From Vibrio cyclitrophicus (GTDB taxonomy: Bacteria > Pseudomonadota > Gammaproteobacteria > Enterobacterales > Vibrionaceae), in assembly GCF_024347435.1 (NCBI RefSeq), contig NZ_AP025481.1:558001-622000 (forward strand): DNA of 64,000 bases. Direction: 5' to 3'. Every line of letters starts with the position of its first letter. Position 1 is the first letter of the stretch. Shown one piece after another: positions 18,092 through 27,201 of this stretch. A model generated the notes under the pieces. The model did no database searches and was not told where the DNA came from. It saw only the letters and a program-made list of their open reading frames with translations. The position numbers and the translations under genes are program-made.

Positions 18092-19705
18092 ATGTTTTCC
18101 CTTTCTATAAAAAATAAAGTTTTGGCTTTGTGCCTTTTTTCTTTTGCTGGCTTCAGTAGTATTTTATTTGTGGGCGAAAGGGCCTTAAGTAATAACAATC
18201 AACAAGTAAATCGAATTGATGAAGTTATCTATCCGATAATGGACTCATCTTCGATGAATCGAGTGTTAATACCTCAACTCGCCGAACGTTTTAATTTAGC
18301 GGTGACGTTGGGTGATGAAGAATTATTGGCAATGAACGTCACAACATACAAGGCGATTATTGCGAACTTTAAACTGCAGTCTGAGTTAGATCCATCCATA
18401 AAATATTCGATTACTGAACTTCAAAGAAGTACGAAAGCTTACTTTGATTCAGCGTATCGAATAGCTAAAGGAATGATTGACGAAGATATTTCATTAAGTG
18501 AAGCAGGGCAACTGGCTAAACAGAGCAGTGAAATACTAGAAGGTTTAACCAAAGGGGTTAATGACTTTTCCGAGGCTCGAATTTCTGATTTCGAAAGCTC
18601 GGTAACTTCCCTTGAAGAAAACAATCTTCGTTCAAACCGGATCATGAGAGTGCTTGGTGTTGCTGCATTGATTTCATTGTGTTTATTTGGCTGGTTTGTT
18701 GTCTATGCAATACGTAAAGACTTAGCCAATATCAGTGACAAAATGAGAGACATAGCAGAAGGCGAAGGTGATCTAACAGTTAGGCTGAAGCATGAGAAAA
18801 ACGATGAACTTAAACCACTAGTTGATTCGTTTAATTCATTTGTTTCTCACTTACAACGTAATGTGACAGACACCATTGAAAACGTGGTGGCGTTGGATTC
18901 TATTTCGCGTTCTTTAGTGAGCACAAGCCAAAACACGCGCACTTTGTCCAAGAATCAACACTTGGCTATTGAAGAAGTATCCCAATCGTTACAGCAGCTA
19001 TTTAGCGCGGCTAAAGATATTGCTCACAATGCAAGTGATGCATCTTTGTCTGCTACAAGTGCGAGCGAGCAAGCGTCTATGGGCGAAGTGCAAGTCAAGA
19101 GTACTATTCTTGCGGTACAAGAACTCACCACAGATGTACGTCAAGCTTCTCAAGTGGTTGGGCAACTCGATACCAATACGCAAAGTGCAGGATCGATACT
19201 AGATTCAATTAGCGCGATCGCAGAGCAAACTAACCTACTTGCATTAAACGCGGCTATCGAAGCGGCCAGAGCGGGTGAGCAGGGCAGAGGCTTTGCTGTT
19301 GTGGCTGATGAAGTTCGTACATTAGCATCAAGAACACAAAGCTCTACGCAAGAGATCCAGTCCGTGCTGTCTCAGCTGCAAGAGCAAGCTAAAATGGCGT
19401 CAAAAATTATCTCGGAAAGTGCAATCAAAGCTGAGAATTGTGTTGAACAGTCGTTGGTGGCGGAGAAATCTCTTATTCAGATCACCAATGATGTGATGGA
19501 AATTAGTCAACGTAACGATAGCATTGCATCGGCAACTGAAGAGCAAGAACAAACCTCTTCTCGTATTGAAATGTTTGTAACGGATATCCGTGATATGGCT
19601 GAAGGTACTACTGACAGTGTTCAACAAGTGGATTCAGTCGCTCAGGATATTCAAAAAATCACACGAAACCTATCTGAACTAACGGGTCACTTTAAGATCC
19701 GTTAG
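18092..19705 (+). CDS. Methyl-accepting chemotaxis protein
   Basis: A 537-residue transmembrane chemoreceptor. A TM helix lies at ~7-28, a periplasmic helical ligand region at ~29-185, a second TM at ~187-208 ([20 protein letters not shown]) and a HAMP domain at ~209-262. The signalling domain carries the invariant hairpin tip ([20 protein letters not shown], then [13 protein letters not shown]). I start at ATG 18092, preceded by AAGGA; a TTG one codon earlier is less likely. The ligand is unknown. It signals to CheA/CheW at the pole. It lies just upstream of a porin-like gene and a small PstS-like gene on the same strand, which may share its ligand. Confidence 0.9.
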   Translation: MFSLSIKNKVLALCLFSFAGFSSILFVGERALSNNNQQVNRIDEVIYPIMDSSSMNRVLIPQLAERFNLAVTLGDEELLAMNVTTYKAIIANFKLQSELDPSIKYSITELQRSTKAYFDSAYRIAKGMIDEDISLSEAGQLAKQSSEILEGLTKGVNDFSEARISDFESSVTSLEENNLRSNRIMRVLGVAALISLCLFGWFVVYAIRKDLANISDKMRDIAEGEGDLTVRLKHEKNDELKPLVDSFNSFVSHLQRNVTDTIENVVALDSISRSLVSTSQNTRTLSKNQHLAIEEVSQSLQQLFSAAKDIAHNASDASLSATSASEQASMGEVQVKSTILAVQELTTDVRQASQVVGQLDTNTQSAGSILDSISAIAEQTNLLALNAAIEAARAGEQGRGFAVVADEVRTLASRTQSSTQEIQSVLSQLQEQAKMASKIISESAIKAENCVEQSLVAEKSLIQITNDVMEISQRNDSIASATEEQEQTSSRIEMFVTDIRDMAEGTTDSVQQVDSVAQDIQKITRNLSELTGHFKIR

Positions 19706-19835
19706 CTTTCCTCAATTCTTCCTGCTGTTTTTTTAAGTGACGTTTTTCTTGATTTTCACCAAGAAGAACAGCGGAGTTTGCCTCGAATTTGGGGCTGAAA
19801 ATAATAAAAACTAAAACATAACTGTGGAGTTCGTT

Positions 19836-20984
19836 ATGAAAAAGACACTAATTGCTGCTTTGGTGAGTGTTGCTTGTGGTGCAAATGCTGCAAGTATGGA
19901 AGATATTAATATTAGTGGTTTTGGTTCGGTTGGAATCGGTAAAGCGAACAATGATGTCAATTATGCGGGATACACCAGCGATAATCTGCAATGGGAGCAA
20001 GAGACGCTTGCTGGACTTCAGTTTGACTTTAATGTGAATGAGAAAGCTAAATTTGTAACGCAGATTGTTGCGAATAGTCGTTATGAATACGAACCAAAGA
20101 TCGAGATGGCGTATGCATCATACGACTTTGAACGTTTTACTGCTCGTGCTGGTAAGCTACGCCTACCGCTGTTTTTCTACTCAGATTACACGGATCTTGG
20201 TTACGCTTATCCGATGATTCGTCCTTCGCAAGAGCTGTACGAAAATATCGTTTTAAAAAGCTATACCGGTGCTGATCTCTTGATCCCAGTAGAATTCGAT
20301 AATTCAAGTTTATTGATTCAACCCGTTATTGGTGTTGGCACCATTGACGAAGACGACTCTATTGTTGGCGAAGTTAAATTAGACAAATTGATGGGTGTGA
20401 GTGCGAACTGGAACGTAGGGGATATGACGTTCCGTGGTTCTTACTTTGTTGCTGAATCGAACCCATCTTGTAACTTTAACGACGATAGTTTGTTTGCTGA
20501 CCCATATTGTCGAATGGGCAAAATGTTAGACAGTAAAGACGGTCAGTTTATTTCACTTGGTGCACAGTATGACAACGGTGATTTAATCGCTAACATCGAA
20601 GGTGCGGATGTGCAGCTAGATGGTGAGTTCTATGACTATCAATCTATTTCTGCTTTAGTTGGCTATAGAGTCAATGAGTTTACTCCTTATTTATCAATCA
20701 ACTGGGTAGAAACGACTGACAATGAAGAGCGTACTAATATGACAGGCGTTCAGTCTGCTCTTAGAGAGGCTTTAAACTACGAGCGTCTATCTTACTCTGT
20801 TGGTTCACGTTGGGATTTTGCTAAGAATATGTCACTTAAAGTTGATGTTACTTACGTTGACTACAAAGGTACTAGCGGCGGCTTCCAAGAGAATATCGAA
20901 ACAGTCGGTACATATTTCGCAACAGGCAATTTCTTTGAAGATGACTCAATCTTGTATTCAGCTAAGTTAGACTTCGTATTCTAA
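19836..20984 (+). CDS. Outer-membrane porin-like beta-barrel protein
   Basis: A 382-residue protein with a signal peptide (MKKTLIAALVSVACGANAAS, cleavage near residue 19) and many alternating amphipathic strands typical of an outer-membrane barrel (ISGFGSVGIGK, YASYDFERFTARAGKLRLPL). It ends in a C-terminal aromatic (LDFVF), the usual barrel-assembly signal. An ATG four codons upstream of the chosen one lacks a good ribosome binding site. Its stop is 9 bp from the next gene, a small PstS-like protein, so the two are likely co-transcribed. The substrate is not predictable from sequence alone. Confidence 0.75.
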   Translation: MKKTLIAALVSVACGANAASMEDINISGFGSVGIGKANNDVNYAGYTSDNLQWEQETLAGLQFDFNVNEKAKFVTQIVANSRYEYEPKIEMAYASYDFERFTARAGKLRLPLFFYSDYTDLGYAYPMIRPSQELYENIVLKSYTGADLLIPVEFDNSSLLIQPVIGVGTIDEDDSIVGEVKLDKLMGVSANWNVGDMTFRGSYFVAESNPSCNFNDDSLFADPYCRMGKMLDSKDGQFISLGAQYDNGDLIANIEGADVQLDGEFYDYQSISALVGYRVNEFTPYLSINWVETTDNEERTNMTGVQSALREALNYERLSYSVGSRWDFAKNMSLKVDVTYVDYKGTSGGFQENIETVGTYFATGNFFEDDSILYSAKLDFVF

Positions 20985-20993
20985 GGTATCAGT

Positions 20994-21404
20994 ATGAAAA
21001 AGTTACTAACGCTTATGGCAGCAACGTTTATTTCGTTTAATACTGCTGCGGGTATGGTTGTTATCGGCAATAGCGCAGGTGTTGATGCGTTAACCAATGC
21101 TGATGTGAAAAAATTATTCATGGGTAAATCAAACCAACTGGGTAATGGCAGTAAAGTTCAAATTGTTGAGCTTGTTGATGGCGCTGAAGGTCGTATTGCT
21201 TTTCATGAAGTAGCAACGGGTCGTTCAGAGTCCCAACTGCAATCCGCTTGGGCTCGCTTAGTGTTCACTGGTAAAGCTGAAGCGCCGGTCCAAGTTGCTG
21301 ATTACAGTGCCGTAATCAATCAAGTCGCTTCAAACACGAACGCGATTGGTTATGTTGATGAAGCTGCACTTACTGGCGATGTCAAAGTACTTCTTAAGTA
21401 CTAA
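20994..21404 (+). CDS. Miniature phosphate-ABC-transporter substrate-binding-like protein
   Basis: A 136-residue exported protein with signal peptide MKKLLTLMAATFISFNTAAG. The mature part matches the core of PstS-like binding proteins: VVIGNSAGVDALTNADVKKLFMGK near the start and NQVASNTNAIGYVDEAALTGDVKVL near the end. It is less than half the length of a normal PstS. Proteins of this size are usually annotated as phosphate ABC transporter substrate-binding proteins but have no permease beside them. The porin and chemoreceptor context suggests uptake or sensing of an anion or small ligand; this is inference. Confidence 0.7.
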   Translation: MKKLLTLMAATFISFNTAAGMVVIGNSAGVDALTNADVKKLFMGKSNQLGNGSKVQIVELVDGAEGRIAFHEVATGRSESQLQSAWARLVFTGKAEAPVQVADYSAVINQVASNTNAIGYVDEAALTGDVKVLLKY

Positions 21405-21440
21405 TTTCTGGCGATACAACATAGCTCAATAAAGATCTAC

Positions 21441-21476
21441 AAAGCCCGATAACGAGTGCGGTATCGGGCTTTCGTG
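21441..21476. terminator. Bidirectional terminator
   Basis: A perfect 11-bp stem (AAAGCCCGATA / TATCGGGCTTT) with a 10-nt loop and T/A tracts, between the convergent PstS-like gene and the efflux permease gene. Confidence 0.8.
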
Positions 21477-21517
21477 TTTCTATGCTAGGTAAACCTGAAT
21501 GATGGGCCAGTTTACTT

Positions 21518-23068
21518 TTAATCGCGCATGTTCAAAATTAGAACCGCAGCTAATGCCAAAAACGCTGTCATCATTAGGAATACGTCGTTGTAGGCCATGA
21601 TTGCGGCGTCACGTTGCATGGTTCCTAACAGGCTAGCCTGAGCTTGTTGCATTGCTGTTGCGGCATCGCTTCCTGATTGGATAAAGAACGCTTGTTGATC
21701 TTTGAGTGTTTGCCAACCTAATTGACTAACAGAAGGCAGTGATTCCTTAATATGAGCCAAATGCTCACGTGTTTTATTATCAAGTAGCGTCGCAATAATC
21801 GCGATACTAAAAGCACCACCTAAGTTACGCATCACATTGGTTAAGGTCGAAGCATCAGGTGTATCCATTTTACTGATGTTCTTCATCGCAACCAAAGACA
21901 GTGGAACCATAATAAATGGGCTGCCAATCGCGCGTAGAACCATCGATAGAATCAGCTGCTGACCACCAAAATCGATTGTCATGTGTGTGTTTACGTAACA
22001 ACTTAAACCAAACATTGCGAAACCGAAGGTCACTAGGTATTTAGGTTTAATTATCTGTGTGAGCTTAGGTACAATCGGGAAAATCAGTAGCTGTGGAAAC
22101 CCCATCCACATGAGCACCTGACCAATTTCCATCGCGTTATACTGTTGTATTTGTGTTAAGTACAATGGCAAAACATAAATGGACCCGAGTAACGCCATTC
22201 CTAAAATCAGGTAGGCGATACACGACATGGCAAATTGAGCATCCCGCAATAGCCGCAAATTAACCAAGGGCTTTTTGTGTTGGAGTTCGTTTATCACGAA
22301 GTAAACCAGACTCACCGCCGACACAATACTCAAGCCAATGATGAAACTTGAGCTGAACCACTCCTCGCGGTTACCTTCTTCCAGCACCACTTCTAAGCAA
22401 CCCAATCCGAGTGCCATGGTGGCGATACCAAACCAATCGGCCTTTTTAAGGGTACCAAGATCGAGTTTTTCATCGTCTAAGCCATAGCGGATCATGGTGA
22501 TCACGAGTAGGGCTGGCGGAATGTTGATGTAGAAAATATAGTGCCAAGAGAAGTTCTCCGTCAGCCAACCACCAAATGTCGGGCCGATCGATGGAGCAAA
22601 GGTCGCGGTTACACCAAACAATGCCATACCCACAGCCCGTTTGTTAACCGGCAGTAACTGAATCACCAATGAGAATGCGAGCGGGATTAAAGCACCACCA
22701 CTGAAGCCTTGCATCGCACGGAACACGATCATCGAGGTCATATTCCAAGAAAATGAACACAGCAAAGATGAAATGGTGAAGATAGCCGTCGTCCACGTTA
22801 TGTAACGGCGTTTACCGAGCGCTTTAGAAAGCCAACCACTGAGTGGGATAGCGATCATCTCTGCAACTAGGTAAGACGTAGAGATCCAAGAGCTTTCATC
22901 CAAAGTGGCAGATAGTGCGCCTTGAATGTCTTTAAGAGACGAGTTGGTGATCTGAATATCTAAGATCGCCATGAACGCGCCAACTAGCCCGCCAAATAGG
23001 GCAATCCAATGGCGAGTGGATACCTCGTGATCATCATTAGTTTGGGTGACAACACCAGCGTTGCTCAT
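21518..23068 (-). CDS. emrB: DHA2-family drug efflux permease (EmrB-like)
   Basis: A 516-residue major facilitator protein with about 14 predicted membrane helices. DHA2 hallmarks include FMAILDIQITNSSLKDIQGAL in helix 1, WISTSYLVAEMIAIPLSGWL, and the motif-C-like segment ATFAPSIGPTFGGWLTENFSW. It is the inner-membrane proton-driven half of a tripartite pump. The upstream gene, 3 bp away, encodes the matching membrane fusion protein, so they form an operon. A TolC-type outer-membrane channel must come from elsewhere. Substrates are probably hydrophobic toxicants or bile-like compounds, by analogy with EmrAB/VceAB. Confidence 0.88.
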   Translation of the reverse strand: MSNAGVVTQTNDDHEVSTRHWIALFGGLVGAFMAILDIQITNSSLKDIQGALSATLDESSWISTSYLVAEMIAIPLSGWLSKALGKRRYITWTTAIFTISSLLCSFSWNMTSMIVFRAMQGFSGGALIPLAFSLVIQLLPVNKRAVGMALFGVTATFAPSIGPTFGGWLTENFSWHYIFYINIPPALLVITMIRYGLDDEKLDLGTLKKADWFGIATMALGLGCLEVVLEEGNREEWFSSSFIIGLSIVSAVSLVYFVINELQHKKPLVNLRLLRDAQFAMSCIAYLILGMALLGSIYVLPLYLTQIQQYNAMEIGQVLMWMGFPQLLIFPIVPKLTQIIKPKYLVTFGFAMFGLSCYVNTHMTIDFGGQQLILSMVLRAIGSPFIMVPLSLVAMKNISKMDTPDASTLTNVMRNLGGAFSIAIIATLLDNKTREHLAHIKESLPSVSQLGWQTLKDQQAFFIQSGSDAATAMQQAQASLLGTMQRDAAIMAYNDVFLMMTAFLALAAVLILNMRD

Positions 23069-23071
23069 GGT

Positions 23072-24136
23072 CTAGCCTCGTTTGTCTATGGTCGCTACCA
23101 CAGATAAACCAGGAAGAAGACGACCTTTTAACCCTTGCTGATCTGGAATCGTAATTTTTACTGGGACACGTTGAACAATCTTGGTGAAGTTACCCGTTGC
23201 ATTCTCTGGTGGAAGCAGCGCGAATTTAGCACCAGTAGCAGGGGAGAAGCTATCGACCACGCCCTCAAGCGGCTGACCCGGAAAAGCGTCTAGCTCTACT
23301 TCAACTGTTTGACCTTTGTGTATACCACTGAGTTGTGTCTCTTTGAAGTTGGCTTCAATCCACACTTGATTATTTGGCACTAAACTCATCAACGGTGCTC
23401 CAGCTTGAATCAACAAACCTTCACGCACACTGCGTTTACCAATAACACCGTCGGTAGGAGCGTACACTTTAGTATAATCAAGGTTTAACTGTGCTTGTTC
23501 TCTTTGTGCTTGAGCTTCTGTTACCGATGCATTGGCTTGCTCTATCTCACTCGCAATTACAATTAACTGATCATTGGTCGCAACGAGATTAGCTTTTGCT
23601 TCTTCCAAATCGGCTTGGGTCACTTTTTGTTGTGCTACCATGCTGTCGACTTCATCTTGAGAGGCGTAATTGCGTTTTAATAGGCTACGAGAACGAACTA
23701 CTTGTTGAGTCGCACGTTCGTATTCAGCTTGTGCGGAATCAACACGGCTTTCAGCTTGGTTTATTTTGCTACGTTGTAACGTCTGTTGTGCTACAAGGTT
23801 TTTCACATCGGATTGAACGACAGATAAATGGGCACTGGCCTGAGCAAGAGCCGATTGGTAATCACGGTCATCAATTTGCACCAACAAATCACCAGCTTTT
23901 ACCGATTGGTTGTCACTCACGTAAGACTTTACAATATAGCCTGAGACTTTAGGGCTAATGTTAGTAATGTCGCCTTGAAGGTAGGCATTGTCGGTTGATT
24001 CAAAGTACTGACCATAACCGTACCAATATCCCGCGCCTGCTAAACCCAATGACAGCATGATCGCAGTGGCAATAAGCGGAGCTTTTTTACGTCTTGTTTT
24101 GCTTACTGTGTGCGAAGCGTTGTTTTTCTCTGTCAT
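23072..24136 (-). CDS. emrA: HlyD/EmrA-type membrane fusion protein
   Basis: A 354-residue periplasmic adaptor. There is a single N-terminal membrane anchor (~20-42) followed by the EmrA signature STDNAYLQGDITNISPKVSGYI. A lipoyl-like half motif (VKAGDLLVQIDDRDYQSAL), a long coiled-coil hairpin rich in Ala/Gln (~95-205) and the second lipoyl half (APTDGVIGKRSVREGLLIQAG) come next. It ends in a beta-barrel domain. It bridges the EmrB-like permease encoded 3 bp downstream to an outer-membrane channel. A LysR regulator is transcribed divergently from its 5' side and is the likely controller. Confidence 0.9.
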   Translation of the reverse strand: MTEKNNASHTVSKTRRKKAPLIATAIMLSLGLAGAGYWYGYGQYFESTDNAYLQGDITNISPKVSGYIVKSYVSDNQSVKAGDLLVQIDDRDYQSALAQASAHLSVVQSDVKNLVAQQTLQRSKINQAESRVDSAQAEYERATQQVVRSRSLLKRNYASQDEVDSMVAQQKVTQADLEEAKANLVATNDQLIVIASEIEQANASVTEAQAQREQAQLNLDYTKVYAPTDGVIGKRSVREGLLIQAGAPLMSLVPNNQVWIEANFKETQLSGIHKGQTVEVELDAFPGQPLEGVVDSFSPATGAKFALLPPENATGNFTKIVQRVPVKITIPDQQGLKGRLLPGLSVVATIDKRG

Positions 24137-24185
24137 TTCTTTTTCTCATTTTGTTTTTATTTAGATGTAACGAATTGTAAATGAA

Positions 24186-24200
24186 TATCATTAATTGATA
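24186..24200. promoter_or_regulatory. Candidate LysR operator between emrA and the LysR gene
   Basis: A 15-bp palindrome, TATCA-TTAAT-TGATA, lies in the 127-bp divergent spacer, 50 bp from emrA and 64 bp from the LysR start. Dyads of this size in such spacers are typical LysR-regulator boxes. Confidence 0.45.
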
Positions 24201-24263
24201 AGATAGGAAAAAAGAGAAACACTGTTGCAAAAATTTTACTAATGATAGTTTTAGGAATACGTG

Positions 24264-25175
24264 ATGGACTTAAATGCTGTAACTGTTTTTACACAAGTTG
24301 TTGATTGTGGGAGTTTTACGCAGGCTGCTGAAACACTTAACATGACTAAGTCGACCGTAAGCCGAAAATTGGCAGAGTTAGAACAGCATTTAGGTGTGAG
24401 GTTGATCACTCGATCGACCAGAAGTTTGCTGCTAACACCAGAGGGAGAACGATTTTATCAATCAAGTATTCAAATGCATGAAATCATGAGCCAAGCCGAA
24501 CTCGAAGTATCCGCAAATCAAGATCTGATTCGTGGCCCTTTAAATGTGGTACTCCCCGTCGAACTAGGTCACCAAGTGTTGGCTAAATATATACACAGTT
24601 TCTTGAAAGAACATCCAAATGTCACATTGAATTTAGAGCTGACGAATCGCGAAGTTGATATCATTTCGGAAGGTATCGACCTTTACGCGCAAATTGGTGA
24701 GCTAGTGGATTCAAGTTTGGTTTCTCGATATCTGACAACATCAAAACGTGTACTGGTAGCGAGTCCTGAATATTTAGAACAGTTTGGTGATATCAAAACT
24801 CCTACAGATCTAAAATCACCATTTAGGTTGATTGAAGTCGTTAACAAAGCAGCACGCTTACCTAAATGGCATTTGCAGCTGGAGGATGGAGAGTCGATTT
24901 TGATAGAGTTGCCGTGTCAGTTGAGGGTAAACACGATTACAGCCTGCCTTACTGCTTGTGTCGATGGGTTGGGGATAGCCGTTTTACCGGAGTTCATCTG
25001 TCGAGATCACTTTCAAACAGGCAAATTAGTACGACTATTGCCTGAGTATGACATGCCTGAGGTATCCGTGAGTTTGGTGTATGCAGACAGGCAGTTGATG
25101 CCAAAACGCAAGAAAGTCTTTATCGATTACCTATTAACAGCCTTTCAAAATAGAGTTAACGAAAGAACTGAATAA
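24264..25175 (+). CDS. LysR-family transcriptional regulator
   Basis: A 303-residue LysR regulator. The N-terminal winged helix-turn-helix is clear (VDCGSFTQAAETLNMTKSTVSRKLAELEQHLG). It is followed by a substrate-binding domain with the usual alpha/beta segments (GPLNVVLPVELGHQVLAKYI, LTACVDGLGIAVLPEFI). ATG 24264 is preferred over the GTG one codon upstream, because AGGA lies 7 bp before it. It is divergent from emrAB and probably controls that pump in response to its substrates; self-regulation through the shared spacer is likely. Confidence 0.85.
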   Translation: MDLNAVTVFTQVVDCGSFTQAAETLNMTKSTVSRKLAELEQHLGVRLITRSTRSLLLTPEGERFYQSSIQMHEIMSQAELEVSANQDLIRGPLNVVLPVELGHQVLAKYIHSFLKEHPNVTLNLELTNREVDIISEGIDLYAQIGELVDSSLVSRYLTTSKRVLVASPEYLEQFGDIKTPTDLKSPFRLIEVVNKAARLPKWHLQLEDGESILIELPCQLRVNTITACLTACVDGLGIAVLPEFICRDHFQTGKLVRLLPEYDMPEVSVSLVYADRQLMPKRKKVFIDYLLTAFQNRVNERTE

Positions 25176-25272
25176 AGGCATATTGTATTGGAAGCAACAA
25201 AAGTAATCGGCTGCTTAACTCTAGCTATCTAGATATTCGGGTTAACTCATTAACAATGCTCAACAGCGCTCA

Positions 25273-25308
25273 CAGAAAAACGAACTTTCTAACAAGTCCG
25301 TTTTTCTG
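25273..25308. terminator. Bidirectional terminator
   Basis: A 15-bp stem with one mismatch (CAGAAAAACGAACTT / AAGTCCGTTTTTCTG) and a 6-nt loop lies between the convergent LysR and alginate lyase genes. The A and T runs sit inside the stem, so it can work on both strands. Confidence 0.75.
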
Positions 25309-25347
25309 TTTCTGATGACTCAATGTGGTTGTAAGCCAAATTTTAAA

Positions 25348-26205
25348 TTAGCTCTTTTTCTCTGTGTACTCTAGCTTGTAGAAGTGAGCTTCACTTTGTC
25401 CATTTGTAAATTGGTTATATACGCCAGCTTTGAAGTAGCTTAATAGGTGGCGCCAATAATCAATATCCTGCTCAACTTTACGTTCACCGTTTACGTCAAC
25501 AATGAGTTTCTTATCACCAACGATTAGGTCAAATGCTGTTGGTTTGCCTTCTGGCGCTTTACCTAAGTCGAACTGAGAATATGCTACGTCTGATTTGCAC
25601 ATTTCCTTATCTTTGTTCTTCTTACCAAACGTTCCTTTACAAATGACAGCGTTGTTTTTAACGATTGCCCAGAAATGCCCTTCAATACCATTATTGTCAC
25701 GTTTCCACACAACACGCAGCAAAGGGTGAGGGACATTGTGAGTACCGAGGTTATCTAGGCCTTTGTTGTGTACTTGTAGAAAAGTAATCTCGTCTTGTTT
25801 AGAGTCTGAGTTCTTCATCGACTCTTCAGGGTTTATGATCTCCACTTCCGAACTCAATATGTATGTTTCATTTGCTAAGTCTGTGCGGAAGTTCTCCTGA
25901 ACGCGTAGCTCGTTACGCAGGTGGTCATTTTTCATGGTAAAGACTAGCGCTTCACTTTCTTTGTCGACATAGAAATTGTTGTTCACTATGCCGTCGTAGT
26001 TATTATCGAGTGCAAAATAGCCTTTGTTGCCTTTCTTTCCGTTAGGATCTGAAATTTGAAGTTCAGATTCTGACAAAACATTTTGGTATTGAGAGTAATT
26101 AGAAGGTTCGCCTAAAGCTCCTTCTGGGTTCGAAAACTGAACATTAGCCGTTGCCGCAGAAGAAAAAGCAAGAAGGGCGTAGCAAGCGAGTAGGGTCTTA
26201 TTCAT
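25348..26205 (-). CDS. Polysaccharide lyase family 7 alginate lyase
   Basis: A 285-residue secreted enzyme with signal peptide MNKTLLACYALLAFSSAATA. The three PL7 signatures are present: RNELR (97-101), QVH (144-146, a variant of Q(I/V)H) and YFKAGVYNQ (257-265). These form the substrate groove, with catalytic His and Tyr in the last two. It cleaves alginate by beta-elimination. The QVH form is often linked to polyM activity, but specificity cannot be fixed here. The chosen ATG follows AAGAGAT. It has no carbohydrate-binding module. No other alginate-use genes are adjacent, so it is an isolated locus. It fits a brown-alga-associated marine lifestyle. Confidence 0.9.
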   Translation of the reverse strand: MNKTLLACYALLAFSSAATANVQFSNPEGALGEPSNYSQYQNVLSESELQISDPNGKKGNKGYFALDNNYDGIVNNNFYVDKESEALVFTMKNDHLRNELRVQENFRTDLANETYILSSEVEIINPEESMKNSDSKQDEITFLQVHNKGLDNLGTHNVPHPLLRVVWKRDNNGIEGHFWAIVKNNAVICKGTFGKKNKDKEMCKSDVAYSQFDLGKAPEGKPTAFDLIVGDKKLIVDVNGERKVEQDIDYWRHLLSYFKAGVYNQFTNGQSEAHFYKLEYTEKKS

Positions 26206-26570
26206 CAAAAATATCTCTTTTGTATTATTATCGGTCAATATTGATATTGATATCACTTTTGAGGTTTATGTGAAAATATCTGTGTTTGAAATTGTGGTCG
26301 GTATCCAATTTTCTTGCACAAAAATAGAGAGAATTAGGTCTCGATAGGGATTGATGCTTGAAAGCCAAAAGGTGGATTTTTGCTTTAGTTAAATCGTGGT
26401 TGAGATAAGCGAGGTTATAGAGCCTGTTAAACGGAATATTTTCCAAAGAAAACTGGAATATACAGTAAGTATCATCTTAATGAATTAAACTAGATAATTG
26501 TGTACTTACTGTCATTATCTAACGGATGGAGGGGACTATACTGGGATCATACCTAATCAGAGGAACCACC
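26206..26570. promoter_or_regulatory. Divergent spacer with a 10-bp inverted repeat
   Basis: This 365-bp spacer separates the alginate lyase and PEBP-like genes; no gene is supported in it. A perfect inverted repeat, ACAGTAAGTA (26462-26471) and TACTTACTGT (26503-26512), encloses 31 bp that include a GATAAT element resembling a -10 box (26493-26498). It sits about 60 bp before the PEBP-like start and is a candidate operator. The AraC regulator two genes downstream is one possible binder, but AraC proteins more often use direct repeats. Confidence 0.45.
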
Positions 26571-27104
26571 ATGAAAACACTCAACAAATCAGTATTGGCA
26601 CTTAGTATCTTAACAGCTGGCTCGGCTCAGGCATTTGAATTAACGAGTAATGATATTCAAGAAGGTCACCCAATGGCGAAGACGTTTGAATATTCAAGTT
26701 GGGGTTGTAACGGCGAGAACTTGTCACCGCAGTTGATGTGGAAAGATGCTCCAGCAGGAACCAAAAGCTTTGCAATCACGGCTTATGATCCAGATGCTCC
26801 GACTGAAAGTGGTTTCTGGCACTGGGTCGTGTTTGATATTCCAGCAACAGTGAGCGAGCTCCCTCGTGGTGTCGACATCTCTAAAGTGGGTGGCAAAGAA
26901 GGCCGCATAGATTATGGAACGGTAGATTTCGGTGGCGCTTGTCCTCCTGAAAAAGATGGCATGCACCGCTACCAGTTCACGGTTTGGGCATTGCCAACGG
27001 ATAAGCTCAACTTAGACGAAAACACGCCGTCGGCTGTGGTTGGATTCACGTTGAACAGCATGGCTCTAGACAAAGCGAAACTGACGGCAACTTATACACG
27101 TTAA
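26571..27104 (+). CDS. YbhB/YbcL-family PEBP-like protein, exported
   Basis: A 177-residue member of the phosphatidylethanolamine-binding/Raf kinase inhibitor-like family. It has a signal peptide (MKTLNKSVLALSILTAGSAQA, cleavage near 21), so it is periplasmic. Family motifs: LSPQLMWKDAPAGTKSFAI, YDPDAPTESGFWHWVVFDIP and HRYQFTVWAL, which surround the conserved anion-binding pocket. Bacterial members have no firmly assigned reaction. The start is the ATG just after GAGGAACCACC; an upstream in-frame start would bury the signal peptide. The AraC regulator gene follows 97 bp downstream on the same strand. Confidence 0.88.
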   Translation: MKTLNKSVLALSILTAGSAQAFELTSNDIQEGHPMAKTFEYSSWGCNGENLSPQLMWKDAPAGTKSFAITAYDPDAPTESGFWHWVVFDIPATVSELPRGVDISKVGGKEGRIDYGTVDFGGACPPEKDGMHRYQFTVWALPTDKLNLDENTPSAVVGFTLNSMALDKAKLTATYTR

Positions 27105-27144
27105 TAGCTTTATACACGTTGATAATTTACACACGCTAATAAAG

Positions 27145-27173
27145 CGACCAGTTATTGATGCGATAGCTGGTCG
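27145..27173 (+). terminator. Possible terminator after the PEBP-like gene
   Basis: The stem CGACCAG / CTGGTCG, extended by an inner TAT/ATA pairing, lies 40 bp after the stop. The following tract is only weakly T-rich, so read-through into the AraC gene is plausible. Confidence 0.4.
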
Positions 27174-27201
27174 TTGATAATAAGTAAACAAGGGGGATGA
27201 G

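Noticed and set aside
19706..19835. Terminator between the chemoreceptor and porin-like genes
   Set aside because: TTCTTG/CAAGAA and GCTGTT/AACAGC can pair, but the nested structure is loose and lacks a T-tract in the right place.
23596..23952. 118-codon plus-strand open frame opposite emrA
   Set aside because: It lies antisense inside the clearly conserved fusion-protein gene and has no ribosome binding site or recognisable domain.
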